64,000 bases of DNA, taken from positions 103,575-167,574 of the forward strand of contig NW_027473710.1 of assembly GCF_050947335.1 (NCBI RefSeq), given 5' to 3'. A program made the translations under genes and the position numbers. This DNA is from Megachile rotundata (taxonomy: Eukaryota > Arthropoda > Insecta > Hymenoptera > Megachilidae). Of this stretch, positions 25,173 through 40,499 are shown piece by piece; the first letter of the stretch is position 1; each line of letters opens with the position of its first letter. The notes beneath the pieces were generated by a model, which saw only the letters and a list, made by a program, of their open reading frames with translations, ran no database searches and was not told the origin of the DNA.

Positions 25173-28100
25173 TTATATGATCGATAGAATGACAATTACT
25201 ATACTTATTACTCTTATTATTATCAATCTAACTCATATTATTAGCCATATTATGCTTATATGATCGATTGAACGACAATTTCTAAACCTGTTACTCTCAT
25301 TATAATCAATCTAACTCACATTATTAGCCATATTATGCTTATATGATCGATAGAATGACAATTACTATACTTATTCCTCTTACTATTATCAAGCTAACTC
25401 ATATTATTAGCCATATTATGCTTATATGATCGATAGAATGACAATTACTATACTTATTCCTCTTACTATTATCAAGCTAACTCATATTATTAGCCATATT
25501 ATGCTTATATGATCGATTGAACGAAGATTACTGTACTTATTACTCTTATTATTACCAATCTAACTCATATTATTAGCCATATTATGCTTATATTATCGAT
25601 AGAACGACATATACTATGCTTGTTACTCATATTATTATCAATCTAACTCATATTATTCGCCATATTATGCTTATACGATCGATTGAACGACAATTACTAT
25701 ACTTGTTACTCTTACTATTATCAATCTAACTCATACTATTAGCCATGTTATGCTTATATTATCGATAGAACGACAATTACTATACTTGTTACTCTTATTA
25801 TTATCAATCTAACTCATATTATTGGCCATATTATGTGGATATGATCGATAGGACGACAATTACTATACTCATTACTCTTATTATTATCAATCTAACTCAT
25901 ATTATTAACCATATTATGCAGATATGATCGATAGAACGACAATTACTATACTTATTACTCTTGCTATTATCAATCTAACTCATATTATTAGCCATATTAT
26001 GCTTATATGATTGATTGAACGAGGATTACTATACTTGATTCTCTCATTATTATCAATCTAACTCATATTATTAGCCATATTATGCTTATTTGATCGATAG
26101 AACGACAATTACTATACTTATTACTCTTATTATTATCAATCTAACTCATATTATGAGCCATATTATGCTTATAATATCGATTGAACGACAATTACTATAC
26201 TTGTTACTCTTATTATTATCAATCTAACTCATATTATTAGCCATATTATGCTTATATTATCGATAGAACGACAATTACTATACTTGTTACTCTTATTATT
26301 ATCAATCTAACTCATATTATTAACCATATAATGCAGATATGATCGATAGAACGACAATTACTATACTCATTACTCTTATTATTATCAATCTAACTCATAT
26401 TATTAGCCATATTATGCTTATATGATCGATAGAACGACAATTACTATACTTATTACTGTTATTATTTCAATCTAACTCATATTATTGGCCATATTATGCT
26501 TATATTATCGATAGAACGACAATTTCTATACTTGTTACTATTATTATTATCAATCTAACTCATATTATTAGCCATATTATGCTTATATGATCGATTGAAC
26601 GACAATTTCTAAACCTGTTACTCTCATTATAATCAATCTAACTCACATTATTAGCCATATTATGCTTATATGATCGATAGAATGACAATTACTATACTTA
26701 TTCCTCTTACTATTATCAAGCTAACTCATATTATTAGCCATATTATGCTTATATGATCGATTGAACGAAGATTACTGTACTTATTACTCTTATTATTACC
26801 AATCTATCTCATATTATTAGCCATATTATGCTTATATTATCGATAGAACGACAATTACTATACTTGTTACTCTTATTATTATCAATCTAACTCATATTAT
26901 TGGCCATATTATGTGGATATGATCGATAGGACGACAATTACTATACTCATTACTCTTATTATTATCAATCTAACTCATATTATTAGCCATATTATGCTTA
27001 TATGATCGATAGAACGACAATTACTATACATATTACTGTTATTATTATCAATCTAACTCATATTATTAACCATATAATGCTGATATGATCGATTGAACGA
27101 CAATTACTATACTTATTACTGTTATTATTATTACTAATCGAACTCATATTATTGGCCATATTATGCTTATATGATCGATTGAACGAGGATTACTGTACTT
27201 ATTACTCTTATTATTACCAATCTAACTCATATTATTAGCCATATTATGCTTAAATTATCGATAGAACGACAATTACTATACTTGTTACTCTTATTATTAT
27301 CAATTTAACTCATATTATTAGCCATATTATGCTTATATGATCGATTGAACGACAATTTCTAAACCTGGTACTCTCATTATTATCAATCTAACTCATATTA
27401 TTAGCCATATTATGCTTATATGATCGATAGAATGACAATTACTATACTTATTCCTCTTACTATTATCAAGCTAACTCATATTATTAGCCATATTATGCTT
27501 ATATGATCGATTGAACGACAATTTCTAAACCTGTTACTCTCATTATTATCAATCTAACTCACATTATTAGCCATATTATGCTTATATGATCGATAGAATG
27601 ACAATTACTATACTTATTCCTCTTACTATTATCAAGCTAACTCATATTATTAGCCATATTATGCTTATATGATCGATAGAACGACAATTACTATACTTAT
27701 TACTGTTATTATTTCATTCTAACTCATATTATTGGCCATATTATGCATATATGATCGATAGAACGACAATTACTATACTTGTTACTCTTATAATTATCAA
27801 TCTATCTCATATTATTAGCCATATTATGCTTATATGATCGATTGAACGACAATTTCTAAACCTGGTACTCTCATTATTATCAATCTAACTCATATTATTA
27901 GCCATATTATGCTTATATGATCGATAGAATGACAATTACTATACTTATTCCTCTTACTATTAACAAGCTAACTCATATTATTAGCCATATTATGCTTATA
28001 TGTTCCATTGAACGAAGATTACTGAACTTATTACTCTTATTATTACCAATCTAACTTATATTATTAGCCATATTATGCTTATATTATCGATAGAACGACA

Positions 28101-28390
28101 TATACTATGCTTGTTACTCATATTATTATCAATCTAACTCATATTATTCGCCATATTATGCTTATATGATCGATTGAACGACAATTACTATACTTGTTAC
28201 TCTTATTATTATCAATCTAACTCATATTATTTGCCATATTATGCTTATATTATCGATTGAACGACAATTTCTAAACCTGTTACTCTCATTATTATCAATC
28301 GAACTCATATTATTAGCCATATTATGCTTATATGATCGATAGGACGACAATTACTATACTCATTACTCTTATTATTATCAATCTAACTCG
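25005..28390. repeat. 3.4-4.2-kb higher-order block, copy 1 (partner 29236-32871)
   Basis: Matches 29236-31726 at offset 4231 (51 monomers) up to about 27495, then 31977-32871 at offset 4481. The step of 250 bp means that three monomers, including the GCTTGTATTATCG marker unit, are present at 31727-31976 but missing here. Shared markers are TTATACGATCG (25671/29902), CCATGTTATG, GCTTATTTGATCG, ATTATGAGCC, TCATTCTAACTC (27715/32196) and AATCTATCTC. TATGTTCCATTG near 28009 is private to this copy. Confidence 0.85.
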
Positions 28391-29217
28391 TATTATTAGC
28401 CATATTACACTTATATGACCGAAAGAACGACAATTACTATACTTATTACTGTTATTATTTCAATCTAACTCATATTATTGGCCATATTATGCTTATATGA
28501 TCGATAGAACGACAATTACTACACTTGTTACTCTTATTATTATCAATCTAACTCACATTATTAGCCATATTATGCTTATATGATCGATTGAACGACAATT
28601 TCTAAACCTGTTACTCTCATTATTATCAATCTAACTCACATTATTAGCCAAATTATGCTTATATGATCGATAGAATGACAATTACTATACTTATTCCTCT
28701 TACTATTATCAAGCTAACTCATATTATTAGCCATATTATGCTTATATGATCGATAGAACGACAATTACTATACTCATTAATCTTATTATTATCAATCTAA
28801 CTCGTATTATTAGCCATATTACACTTATATGACCGAAAGAACGACAATTACTATACTTATTACTGTTATTATTTCAATCTAACTCATATTATTGGCCATA
28901 TTATGCTTATATGATCGATAGAACGACAATTACTACACTTGTTACTCTTATTATTATCAATCTAACTCACATTATTAGCCATATTATGCTTATATGATCG
29001 ATTGAACGACAATTTCTAAACCTGTTACTCTCATTATTATCAATCTAACTCACATTATTAGCCAAATTATGCTTATATGATCGATAGAATGACAATTACT
29101 ATACTTATTCCTCTTACTATTATCAAGCTAACTCATATTATTAGCCATATTATGCTTATATGATCGATAGAACGACAATTACTATACTTATTACTGTTAT
29201 TATTTCAATCTAACTCA
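28390..29217. repeat. 5-monomer unit (414 bp) in two tandem copies
   Basis: CTAACTCGTATTATTAGCC with ATTACACTTATATGACCGAAAG occurs at 28389 and again 414 bp later at 28803. The following four monomers repeat in the same order, including ACTACACTTG, CACATTATTAGCCAAATTATG and CCTCTTACTATTATCAAGC. The two copies share the rare CCAAATTATG (28646 and 29061). The second copy starts after the private ATTAATCTTATT near 28777. Confidence 0.85.
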
Positions 29218-29235
29218 TATTATTGGCCATATTAT

Positions 29236-32200
29236 GCTTATATGATCGATAGAATGACAATTACTATACTTATTACTCTTATTATTATTAATCTAACTCA
29301 TATTATTAGCCATATAATGCTTATAATATCGATTGAACGACAATTTCTAAACCTGTTACTCTCATTATTATCAATCTAGCTCATATTATTAGCCATATTA
29401 TGCTTATATGATCGATAGAATGACAATTACTATACTTATTACTCTTATTATTATCAATCTAACTCATATTATTAGCCATATTATGCTTATATGATCGATT
29501 GAACGACAATTTCTAAACCTGTTACTCTCATTATAATCAATCTAACTCACATTATTAGCCATATTATGCTTATATGATCGATAGAATGACAATTACTATA
29601 CTTATTCCTCTTACTATTATCAAGCTAACTCATATTATTAGCCATATTATGCTTATATGATCGATAGAATGACAATTACTATACTTATTCCTCTTACTAT
29701 TATCAAGCTAACTCATATTATTAGCCATATTATGCTTATATGATCGATTGAACGAAGATTACTGTTCTTATTACTCTTATTATTACCAATCTAACTCATA
29801 TTATTAGCCATATTATGCTTATATTATCGATAGAACGACATATACTATGCTTGTTACTCATATTATTATCAATCTAACTCATATTATTCGCCATATTATG
29901 CTTATACGATCGATTGAACGACAATTACTATACTTGTTACTCTTACTATTATCAATCTAACTCATACTATTAGCCATGTTATGCTTATATTATCGATAGA
30001 ACGACAATTACTATACTTGTTACTCTTATTATTATCAATCTAACTCATATTATTGGCCATATTATGTGGATATGATCGATAGGACGACAATTACTATACT
30101 CATTACTCTTATTATTATCAATCTAACTCATATTATTAACCATATTATGCAGATATGATCGATAGAACGACAATTACTATACTTATTACTCTTGCTATTA
30201 TCAATCTAACTCATATTATTAGCCATATTATGCTTATATGATTGATTGAACGAGGATTACTATACTTGATTCTCTCATTATTATCAATCTAACTCATATT
30301 ATTAGCCATATTATGCTTATTTGATCGATAGAACGACAATTACTATACTTATTACTCTTATTATTATCAATCTAACTCATATTATGAGCCATATTATGCT
30401 TATAATATCGATTGAACGACAATTACTATACTTGTTACTCTTATTATTATCAATCTAACTCATATTATTAGCCATATTATGCTTATATTATCGATAGAAC
30501 GACAATTACTATACTTGTTACTCTTATTATTATCAATCTAACTCATATTATTAACCATATAATGCAGATATGATCGATAGAACGACAATTACTATACTCA
30601 TTACTCTTATTATTATCAATCTAACTCATATTATTAGCCATATTATGCTTATATGATCGATAGAACGACAATTACTATACTTATTACTGTTATTATTTCA
30701 ATCTAACTCATATTATTGGCCATATTATGCTTATATTATCGATAGAACGACAATTTCTATACTTGTTACTATTATTATTATCAATCTAACTCATATTATT
30801 AGCCATATTATGCTTATATGATCGATTGAACGACAATTTCTAAACCTGTTACTCTCATTATAATCAATCTAACTCACATTATTAGCCATATTATGCTTAT
30901 ATGATCGATAGAATGACAATTACTATACTTATTCCTCTTACTATTATCAAGCTAACTCATATTATTAGCCATATTATGCTTATATGATCGATTGAACGAA
31001 GATTACTGTACTTATTACTCTTATTATTACCAATCTATCTCATATTATTAGCCATATTATGCTTATATTATCGATAGAACGACAATTACTATACTTGTTA
31101 CTCTTATTATTATCAATCTAACTCATATTATTGGCCATATTATGTGGATATGATCGATAGGACGACAATTACTATACTCATTACTCTTATTATTATCAAT
31201 CTAACTCATATTATTAGCCATATTATGCTTATATGATCGATAGAACGACAATTACTATACAATATTACTGTTATTATTATCAATCTAACTCATATTATTA
31301 ACCATATAATGCTGATATGATCGATTGAACGACAATTACTATACTTATTACTGTTATTATTATTACTAATCGAACTCATATTATTGGCCATATTATGCTT
31401 ATATGATCGATTGAACGAGGATTACTGTACTTATTACTCTTATTATTACCAATCTAACTCATATTATTAGGCATATTATGCTTAAATTATCGATAGAACG
31501 ACAATTACTATACTTGTTACTCTTATAATTATCAATTTAACTCATATTATTAGCCATATTATGCTTATATGATCGATTGAACGACAATTTCTAAACCTGG
31601 TACTCTCATTATTATCAATCTAACTCATATTATTAGCCATATTATGCTTATATGATCGATAGAATGACAATTACTATACTTATTCCTCTTACTATTATCA
31701 AGCTAACTCATATTATTAGCCATATTATGCTTATATGATCGATTGAACGAAGATTACTGTACTTATTACTCTTATTATTACCAATCTAACTCATATTATT
31801 AGCCATATTATGCTTGTATTATCGATAGAACGACATATACTATGCTTGTTACTCATATTATTATCAATCTAACTCATATTATTCGCCATATTATGCAGAT
31901 ATGATCGATAGAACGACAATTACTATTCTTATTACTCTTGCTATTATCAGTCTAACTCATATTATTAGCCATATTATGCTTATATGATCGATTGAACGAC
32001 AATTTCTAAACCTGTTACTCTCATTATTATCAATCTAACTCACATTATTAGCCATATTATGCTTATATGATCGATAGAATGACAATTACTATACTTATTC
32101 CTCTTACTATTATCAAGCTAACTCATATTATTAGCCATATTATGCTTATATGATCGATAGAACGACAATTACTATACTTATTACTGTTATTATTTCATTC

Positions 32201-32871
32201 TAACTCATATTATTGGCCATATTATGCATATATGATCGATAGAACGACAATTACTATACTTGTTACTCTTATAATTATCAATCTATCTCATATTATTAGC
32301 CATATTATGCTTATATGATCGATTGAACGACAATTTCTAAACCTGGTACTCTCATTATTATCAATCTAACTCATATTATTAGCCATATTATGCTTATATG
32401 ATCGATAGAATGACAATTACTATACTTATTCCTCTTACTATTAACAAGCTAACTCATATTATTAGCCATATTATGCTTATATGATCCATTGAACGAAGAT
32501 TACTGAACTTATTACTCTTATTATTACCAATCTAACTTATATTATTAGCCATATTATGCTTATATTATCGATAGAACGACATATACTATGCTTGTTACTC
32601 ATATTATTATCAATCTAACTCATATTATTCGCCATATTATGCTTATATGATCGATTGAACGACAATTACTATACTTGTTACTCTTATTATTATCAATCTA
32701 ACTCATATTATTTGCCATATTATGCTTATATTATCGATTGAACGACAATTTCTAAACCTGTTACTCTCATTATTATCAATCGAACTCATATTATTAGCCA
32801 TATTATGCTTATATGATCGATAGGACGACAATTACTATACTCATTACTCTTATTATTATCAATCTAACTCG
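29236..32871. repeat. 3.6-kb higher-order block, copy 2 (partner 25005-28390)
   Basis: Partner of 25005-28390 that includes three extra monomers. Bases 29200-30440 also match 33018-34258 at offset 3818 (exactly 46 x 83), bases 30480-32868 match 38112-40499 at about 7631, and bases 30812-34262 are copied at 57270-60717. A one-base gain, ACAATATTACTG near 31261, is shared with 57720 and proves that late copying event. TTAGGCATATT near 31468 (shared with about 57928) is a second proof. Confidence 0.86.
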
Positions 32872-34232
32872 TATTATTAGCCATATTACACTTATATGAC
32901 CGAAAGAACGACAATTACTATACTTATTACTGTTATTATTTCAATCTAACTCATATTATTGGCCATATTATGCTTATATGATCGATAGAACGACAATTAC
33001 TATACTTATTACTGTTATTATTTCAATCTAACTCATATTATTGGCCATATTATGCTTATATGATCGATAGAATGACAATTACTATACTTCTTACTCTTAT
33101 TATTATTAATCTAACTCATATTATTAGCCATATAATGCTTATAATATCGATTGAACGACAATTTCTAAACCTGTTACTCTCATTATTATCAATCTAGCTC
33201 ATATTATTAGCCATATTATGCTTATATGATCGATAGAATGACAATTACTATACTTATTACTCTTATTATTATCAATCTAACTCATATTATTAGCCATATT
33301 ATGCTTATATGATCGATTGAACGACAATTTCTAAACCTGTTACTCTCATTATAATCAATCTAACTCACATTATTAGCCATATTATGCTTATATGATCGAT
33401 AGAATGACAATTACTATACTTATTCCTCTTACTATTATCAAGCTAACTCATATTATTAGCCATATTATGCTTATATGATCGATAGAATGACAATTACTAT
33501 ACTTATTCCTCTTACTATTATCAAGCTAACTCATATTATTAGCCATATTATGCTTATATGATCGATTGAACGAAGATTACTGTACTTATTACTCTTATTA
33601 TTACCAATCTAACTCATATTATTAGCCATATTATGCTTATATTATCGATAGAACGACATATACTATGCTTGTTACTCATATTATTATCAATCTAACTCAT
33701 ATTATTCGCCATATTATGCTTATACGATCGATTGAACGACAATTACTATACTTGTTACTCTTACTATTATCAATCTAACTCATACTATTAGCCATGTTAT
33801 GCTTATATTATCGATAGAACGACAATTACTATACTTGTTACTCTTATTATTATCAATCTAACTCATATTATTGGCCATATTATGTGGATATGATCGATAG
33901 GACGACAATTACTATACTCATTACTCTTATTATTATCAATCTAACTCATATTATTAACCATATTATGCAGATATGATCGATAGAACGACAATTACTATAC
34001 TTATTACTCTTGCTATTATCAATCTAACTCATATTATTAGCCATATTATGCTTATATGATTGATTGAACGAGGATTACTATACTTGATTCTCTCATTATT
34101 ATCAATCTAACTCATATTATTAGCCATATTATGCTTATTTGATCGATAGAACGACAATTACTATACTTATTACTCTTATTATTATCAATCTAACTCATAT
34201 TATGAGCCATATTATGCTTATAATATCGATTG
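32243..34232. repeat. 24-monomer higher-order repeat of 1990 bp, copy 1
   Basis: First of almost three head-to-tail copies with an exact 1990-bp period. Marker positions: AATCTATCTC at 32280, 34270 and 36260; ACTCGTATTATT at 32868, 34858 and 36848; ATACTTCTTACTC at 33084, 35074 and 37064; TTATACGATCG at 33720, 35710 and 37700. 1990 is two bases less than 24 x 83. The left boundary is where 32241 reads TAGAACGACAA and 34231 reads TTGAACGACAA. Confidence 0.92.
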
Positions 34233-36222
34233 AACGACAATTACTATACTTGTTACTCTTATAATTATCAATCTATCTCATATTATTAGCCATATTATGC
34301 TTATATGATCGATTGAACGACAATTTCTAAACCTGGTACTCTCATTATTATCAATCTAACTCATATTATTAGCCATATTATGCTTATATGATCGATAGAA
34401 TGACAATTACTATACTTATTCCTCTTACTATTAACAAGCTAACTCATATTATTAGCCATATTATGCTTATATGATCCATTGAACGAAGATTACTGAACTT
34501 ATTACTCTTATTATTACCAATCTAACTTATATTATTAGCCATATTATGCTTATATTATCGATAGAACGACATATACTATGCTTGTTACTCATATTATTAT
34601 CAATCTAACTCATATTATTCGCCATATTATGCTTATATGATCGATTGAACGACAATTACTATACTTGTTACTCTTATTATTATCAATCTAACTCATATTA
34701 TTTGCCATATTATGCTTATATTATCGATTGAACGACAATTTCTAAACCTGTTACTCTCATTATTATCAATCGAACTCATATTATTAGCCATATTATGCTT
34801 ATATGATCGATAGGACGACAATTACTATACTCATTACTCTTATTATTATCAATCTAACTCGTATTATTAGCCATATTACACTTATATGACCGAAAGAACG
34901 ACAATTACTATACTTATTACTGTTATTATTTCAATCTAACTCATATTATTGGCCATATTATGCTTATATGATCGATAGAACGACAATTACTATACTTATT
35001 ACTGTTATTATTTCAATCTAACTCATATTATTGGCCATATTATGCTTATATGATCGATAGAATGACAATTACTATACTTCTTACTCTTATTATTATTAAT
35101 CTAACTCATATTATTAGCCATATAATGCTTATAATATCGATTGAACGACAATTTCTAAACCTGTTACTCTCATTATTATCAATCTAGCTCATATTATTAG
35201 CCATATTATGCTTATATGATCGATAGAATGACAATTACTATACTTATTACTCTTATTATTATCAATCTAACTCATATTATTAGCCATATTATGCTTATAT
35301 GATCGATTGAACGACAATTTCTAAACCTGTTACTCTCATTATAATCAATCTAACTCACATTATTAGCCATATTATGCTTATATGATCGATAGAATGACAA
35401 TTACTATACTTATTCCTCTTACTATTATCAAGCTAACTCATATTATTAGCCATATTATGCTTATATGATCGATAGAATGACAATTACTATACTTATTCCT
35501 CTTACTATTATCAAGCTAACTCATATTATTAGCCATATTATGCTTATATGATCGATTGAACGAAGATTACTGTACTTATTACTCTTATTATTACCAATCT
35601 AACTCATATTATTAGCCATATTATGCTTATATTATCGATAGAACGACATATACTATGCTTGTTACTCATATTATTATCAATCTAACTCATATTATTCGCC
35701 ATATTATGCTTATACGATCGATTGAACGACAATTACTATACTTGTTACTCTTACTATTATCAATCTAACTCATACTATTAGCCATGTTATGCTTATATTA
35801 TCGATAGAACGACAATTACTATACTTGTTACTCTTATTATTATCAATCTAACTCATATTATTGGCCATATTATGTGGATATGATCGATAGGACGACAATT
35901 ACTATACTCATTACTCTTATTATTATCAATCTAACTCATATTATTAACCATATTATGCAGATATGATCGATAGAACGACAATTACTATACTTATTACTCT
36001 TGCTATTATCAATCTAACTCATATTATTAGCCATATTATGCTTATATGATTGATTGAACGAGGATTACTATACTTGATTCTCTCATTATTATCAATCTAA
36101 CTCATATTATTAGCCATATTATGCTTATTTGATCGATAGAACGACAATTACTATACTTATTACTCTTATTATTATCAATCTAACTCATATTATGAGCCAT
36201 ATTATGCTTATAATATCGATTG
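34233..36222. repeat. 24-monomer higher-order repeat of 1990 bp, copy 2
   Basis: Middle copy. I saw no difference in length from copy 1 and essentially no base difference by eye, so this expansion is among the youngest in the window. Each junction joins GCTTATAATATCGATTGAACG to a TTACTCTTATAATTATCAATC tail within a single monomer, so no partial unit is left at the joint. Confidence 0.92.
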
Positions 36223-38109
36223 AACGACAATTACTATACTTGTTACTCTTATAATTATCAATCTATCTCATATTATTAGCCATATTATGCTTATATGATC
36301 GATTGAACGACAATTTCTAAACCTGGTACTCTCATTATTATCAATCTAACTCATATTATTAGCCATATTATGCTTATATGATCGATAGAATGACAATTAC
36401 TATACTTATTCCTCTTACTATTAACAAGCTAACTCATATTATTAGCCATATTATGCTTATATGATCCATTGAACGAAGATTACTGAACTTATTACTCTTA
36501 TTATTACCAATCTAACTTATATTATTAGCCATATTATGCTTATATTATCGATAGAACGACATATACTATGCTTGTTACTCATATTATTATCAATCTAACT
36601 CATATTATTCGCCATATTATGCTTATATGATCGATTGAACGACAATTACTATACTTGTTACTCTTATTATTATCAATCTAACTCATATTATTTGCCATAT
36701 TATGCTTATATTATCGATTGAACGACAATTTCTAAACCTGTTACTCTCATTATTATCAATCGAACTCATATTATTAGCCATATTATGCTTATATGATCGA
36801 TAGGACGACAATTACTATACTCATTACTCTTATTATTATCAATCTAACTCGTATTATTAGCCATATTACACTTATATGACCGAAAGAACGACAATTACTA
36901 TACTTATTACTGTTATTATTTCAATCTAACTCATATTATTGGCCATATTATGCTTATATGATCGATAGAACGACAATTACTATACTTATTACTGTTATTA
37001 TTTCAATCTAACTCATATTATTGGCCATATTATGCTTATATGATCGATAGAATGACAATTACTATACTTCTTACTCTTATTATTATTAATCTAACTCATA
37101 TTATTAGCCATATAATGCTTATAATATCGATTGAACGACAATTTCTAAACCTGTTACTCTCATTATTATCAATCTAGCTCATATTATTAGCCATATTATG
37201 CTTATATGATCGATAGAATGACAATTACTATACTTATTACTCTTATTATTATCAATCTAACTCATATTATTAGCCATATTATGCTTATATGATCGATTGA
37301 ACGACAATTTCTAAACCTGTTACTCTCATTATAATCAATCTAACTCACATTATTAGCCATATTATGCTTATATGATCGATAGAATGACAATTACTATACT
37401 TATTCCTCTTACTATTATCAAGCTAACTCATATTATTAGCCATATTATGCTTATATGATCGATAGAATGACAATTACTATACTTATTCCTCTTACTATTA
37501 TCAAGCTAACTCATATTATTAGCCATATTATGCTTATATGATCGATTGAACGAAGATTACTGTACCTATTACTCTTATTATTACCAATCTAACTCATATT
37601 ATTAGCCATATTATGCTTATATTATCGATAGAACGACATATACTATGCTTGTTACTCATATTATTATCAATCTAACTCATATTATTCGCCATATTATGCT
37701 TATACGATCGATTGAACGACAATTACTATACTTGTTACTCTTACTATTATCAATCTAACTCATACTATTAGCCATGTTATGCTTATATTATCGATAGAAC
37801 GACAATTACTATACTTGTTACTCTTATTATTATCAATCTAACTCATATTATTGGCCATATTATGTGGATATGATCGATAGGACGACAATTACTATACTCA
37901 TTACTCTTATTATTATCAATCTAACTCATATTATTAACCATATTATGCAGATATGATCGATAGAACGACAATTACTATACTTATTACTCTTGCTATTATC
38001 AATCTAACTCATATTATTAGCCATATTATGCTTATATGATTGATTGAACGAGGATTACTATACTTGATTCTCTCATTATTATCAATCTAACTCATATTAT
38101 TAGCCATAT
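36223..38109. repeat. 24-monomer higher-order repeat, copy 3 (about 95% complete)
   Basis: Third copy, lacking the last unit or so. At about 38110 it switches from the GCTTATTTGATCG monomer expected at this place to CCATATAATGCTTATATTATCG and enters the block shared with 30480-32868. CTGTACCTATTACTC near 37562 (C for T) is private to this copy. From about 36960 onward the sequence is copied again at 48990. Confidence 0.9.
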
Positions 38110-38111
38110 AA

Positions 38112-40499
38112 TGCTTATATTATCGATAGAACGACAATTACTATACTTGTTACTCTTATTATTATCAATCTAACTCATATTATTAACCATATAATGCAGA
38201 TATGATCGATAGAACGACAATTACTATACTCATTACTCTTATTATTATCAATCTAACTCATATTATTAGCCATATTATGCTTATATGATCGATAGAACGA
38301 CAATTACTATACTTATTACTGTTATTATTTCAATCAAACTCATATTATTGGCCATATTATGCTTATATTATCGATAGAACGACAATTTCTATACTTGATA
38401 CTATTATTATTATCAATCTAACTCATATTATTAGCCATATTATGCTTATATGATCGATTGAACGACAATTTCTAAACCTGTTACTCTCATTATAATCAAT
38501 CTAACTCACATTATTAGCCATATTATGCTTATATGATCGATAGAATGACAATTACTATACTTATTCCTCTTACTATTATCAAGCTAACTCATATTATTAG
38601 CCATATTATGCTTATATGATCGATTGAACGAAGATTACTGTACTTATTACTCTTATTATTACCAATCTAACTCATATTATTAGCCATATTATGCTTATAT
38701 TATCGATAGAACGACAACTACTATACTTGTTACTCTTATTATTATCAATCTAACTCATATTATTGGCCATATTATGTGGATATGATCGATAGGACGACAA
38801 TTACTATACTCATTACTCTTATTATTATCAATCTAACTCATATTATTAGCCATATTATGCTTATATGATCGATAGAACGACAATTACTATACATATTACT
38901 GTTATTATTATCAATCTAACTCATATTATTAACCATATAATGCTGATATGATCGATTGAACGACAATTACTATACTTATTACTGTTACTATTATTACTAA
39001 TCGAACTCATATTATTGGCCATATTATGCTTATATGATCGATTGAACGAGGATTACTGTACTTATTACTCTTATTATTACCAATCTAACTCATATTATTA
39101 GCCATATTATGCTTAAATTATCGATAGAACGACAATTACTATACTTGTTACTCTTATAATTATCAATCTAACTCATATTATTAGCCATATTATGCTTATA
39201 TGATCGATTGAACGACAATTTCTAAACCTGGTACTCTCATTATTATCAATCTAACTCATATTATTAGCCATATTATGCTTATATGATCGATAGAATGACA
39301 ATTACTATACTTATTCCTCTTACTATTATCAAGCTAACTCATATTATTAGCCATATTATGCTTATATGATCGATTGAACGAAGATTACTGTACTTATTAC
39401 TCTTATTATTACCAATCTAACTCATATTATTAGCCATATTATGCTTGTATTATCGATAGAACGACATATACTATGCTTGTTACTCATATTATTATCAATC
39501 TAACTCATATTATTCGCCATATTATGCAGATATGATCGATAGAACGACAATTACTATTCTTATTACTCTTGCTATTATCAGTCTAACTCATATTATTAGC
39601 CATATTATGCTTATATGATCGATTGAACGACAATTTCTAAACCTGTTACTCTCATTATTATCAATCTAACTCACATTATTAGCCATATTATGCTTATATG
39701 ATCGATAGAATGACAATTACTATACTTATTCCTCTTACTATTATCAAGCTAACTCATATTATTAGCCATATTATGCTTATATGATCGATAGAACGACAAT
39801 TACTATACTTATTACTGTTATTATTTCATTCTAACTCATATTATTGGCCATATTATGCATATATGATCGATAGAACGACAATTACTATACTTGTTACTCT
39901 TATAATTATCAATCTATCTCATATTATTAGCCATATTATGCTTATATGATCGATTGAACGACAATTTCTAAACCTGGTACTCTCATTATTATCAATCTAA
40001 CTCATATTATTAGCCATATTATGCTTATATGATCGATAGAATGACAATTACTATACTTATTCCTCTTACTATTAACAAGCTAACTCATATTATTAGCCAT
40101 ATTATGCTTATATGATCCATTGAACGAAGATTACTGAACTTATTACTCTTATTATTACCAATCTAACTTATATTATTAGCCATACTATGCTTATATTATC
40201 GATAGAACGACATATACTATGCTTGTTACTCATATTATTATCAATCTAACTCATATTATTCGCCATATTATGCTTATATGATCGATTGAACGACAATTAC
40301 TATACTTGTTACTCTTATTATTATCAATCTAACTCATATTATTTGCCATATTATGCTTATATTATCGATTGAACGACAATTTCTAAACCTGTTACTCTCA
40401 TTATTATCAATCGAACTCATATTATTAGCCATATTATGCTTATATGATCGATAGGACGACAATTACTATACTCATTACTCTTATTATTATCAATCTAAC
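38112..40499. repeat. 2.4-kb block repeating 30480-32868
   Basis: Offset 7632, then 7631, from 30480-32868. Shared markers are GCAGATATGATCG after TAATGC (38195), GCTTGTATTATCG (39443), TCATTCTAACTC (39827) and GATCCATTGAACG. New variants here are ACGACAACTACTATAC (38711), ACTGTTACTATTATT (near 38982), ACTTGATACTATT (near 38395) and CCATACTATGC (near 40184). The same variants reappear in later copies near 50.4-52.2 kb and allow those to be assigned to this source. Confidence 0.85.
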
